Source: CBDBIG01 sp965205845 [NCBI: bacterium]
GTDB lineage: Bacteria > SAR324
Reading direction: 5' to 3'
Length of the DNA stretch: 64,000 nt
Assembly: GCA_965205845.1 (NCBI GenBank)
Contig: CBDBIG010000002.1
Coordinates: forward strand, 558,001 to 622,000
The translations under genes were made by a program, and so were the position numbers. Shown here in pieces: positions 63,712 to 64,000 of this stretch (within the stretch, counting starts at the first letter, position 1; every line of letters starts with the position of its first letter). The notes beneath the pieces were generated by a model, which was given only the letters and a program-made list of their open reading frames with translations, had not been told where the DNA came from and ran no database searches.

Positions 63712-64000
63712 TTTACGGGGTGGTTTTGGGGGTTTGTGCTAAAGCCGAACAGCCTTGCCCGTTTGGGATTGGTGAAAGAATGGAGGCACAAAGAAGGGGG
63801 GCAACCTGGCTGGTGCTCCAAAAATGGGACGACCCCAACCCCAAAACGGGCGAGCGAAAACCCTACACCTTGCAAGAGAACATGGACGAAATAGAACAGG
63901 TTGTGCCCGTGATTTATGTGCAACCCAGGGCGGTTTAAAAAAAAAGGAGTTCAAAGCTAGATTATTTTTTATTTTTAGGCCAACCGCACAAAAGCCTTTA

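Larger units (their letters stand above)
43189..64000 (-). mobile_element. Defective Mu-like prophage (extends past window)
   Basis: Gene order on the minus strand follows Mu: Ner, transposase A, ATPase B, GemA, Mor-like, lysis, gp25-29, MuF (gp30), cement/capsid, gp35-like, sheath, modification methylase, end. The repressor is on the plus strand at the far end. The phage right end begins TGTAAACGTTCACATG at 43189; the left end lies beyond 64000. Tube, tape-measure, baseplate and fibre genes are absent, and several remaining genes are frameshifted, so it cannot make virions unaided. Confidence 0.9.
62640..64000 (+). repeat. 371-bp tandem repeat of the repressor 3' end
   Basis: The end of the repressor gene (AAGCCGAAC... 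to the stop at 62824) recurs with stops at 63196, 63567 and 63938, giving spacings of 372, 371 and 371 bp. Each unit is ~200 bp of repressor C-terminal sequence plus ~170 bp of non-coding sequence with the hairpins. No unit has an HTH half or a start, so they are unlikely to be translated as repressors. The array runs off the right edge. Confidence 0.95.

Noticed and set aside
62899-63938. Open frames of about 98-120 codons in each 371-bp unit
   Set aside because: They are out-of-frame or start-less fragments of the repressor C-terminus with no ribosome site.
62640-64000. Type III toxin-antitoxin RNA repeats or a diversity-generating retroelement
   Set aside because: No ToxN-like gene or reverse transcriptase is present, the unit is far longer than known antitoxin repeats, and variation is not adenine-specific. 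A system beyond the window edge cannot be excluded.

Overview
The window looks like chromosome from a Gram-negative, LPS-containing bacterium, probably a proteobacterium. The evidence is a lipid A acyltransferase, a heptose phosphatase, an LpxH-like phosphoesterase, BamD and a periplasmic VKOR-thioredoxin protein. TopA ends in repeated RYGPY-type modules and a basic tail, a layout common in alphaproteobacteria, but I cannot fix the class. No rRNA is present. The one tRNA (Leu, GAG) lacks an encoded CCA.

Layout. From 1 to 10.9 kb all genes are on the minus strand: an acidic single-TM protein cut by the window edge, an LpxL-GmhB fusion, two glycine-zipper paralogues, UvrA, BamD and TopA. From 11.2 to 14.4 kb lies a decayed plus-strand remnant of a Mu-like phage late region (gp37-, gp38-, sheath- and Dam-like pseudogenes), ending in stacked copies of a phage-end sequence. 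From 14.5 to 43.1 kb is ordinary chromosome: DUF2058 protein, a lone molybdenum-hydroxylase FAD subunit, a relic of a phage repressor, YhhQ, TldD/TldE, PcnB, ZnuA, a HEAT-like protein with a 14-copy repeat, IspF, FmdB, acyl-CoA dehydrogenase, VKOR-Trx, GlyA, ProA, a glycosyltransferase, a VWA protein, two SDRs, cytochrome c, tRNA-Leu, MoxR, an LpxH-like enzyme and XdhC.

From about 43.19 kb to beyond the right edge is a Mu-like prophage in minus orientation: repressor (plus strand), Ner, a Zn-finger protein, MuA, MuB, small early genes, GemA, a Mor-like activator, lysis genes, terminase, portal, a MuF head protein with a C-terminal ADP-ribosyltransferase-like domain, cement and capsid genes, then a broken sheath gene fused to a Dam fragment and the phage end. 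All tube, tape-measure, baseplate and fibre genes are missing. MuA, MuB, endolysin, DUF2730, cement and sheath genes each carry frameshifts, while terminase, portal, MuF-ART and capsid genes are open. The prophage therefore looks defective.

Two patterns stand out. First, about ten tandem-repeat arrays (11 to 371 bp units) sit at or just past the 3' ends of genes, both chromosomal (uvrA, topA, HEAT gene, VKOR, DUF2058, the 126-aa coiled-coil gene) and phage (capsid, repressor, Zn-finger). Second, the 371-bp repeats after the repressor carry a 13-bp hairpin whose two stem halves, and two further copies of the half-site, change together from unit to unit. The 11-14 kb and 43-45 kb phage remnants also share an inverted, indel-free copy of the same broken sheath gene, flanking about 29.5 kb of chromosome.
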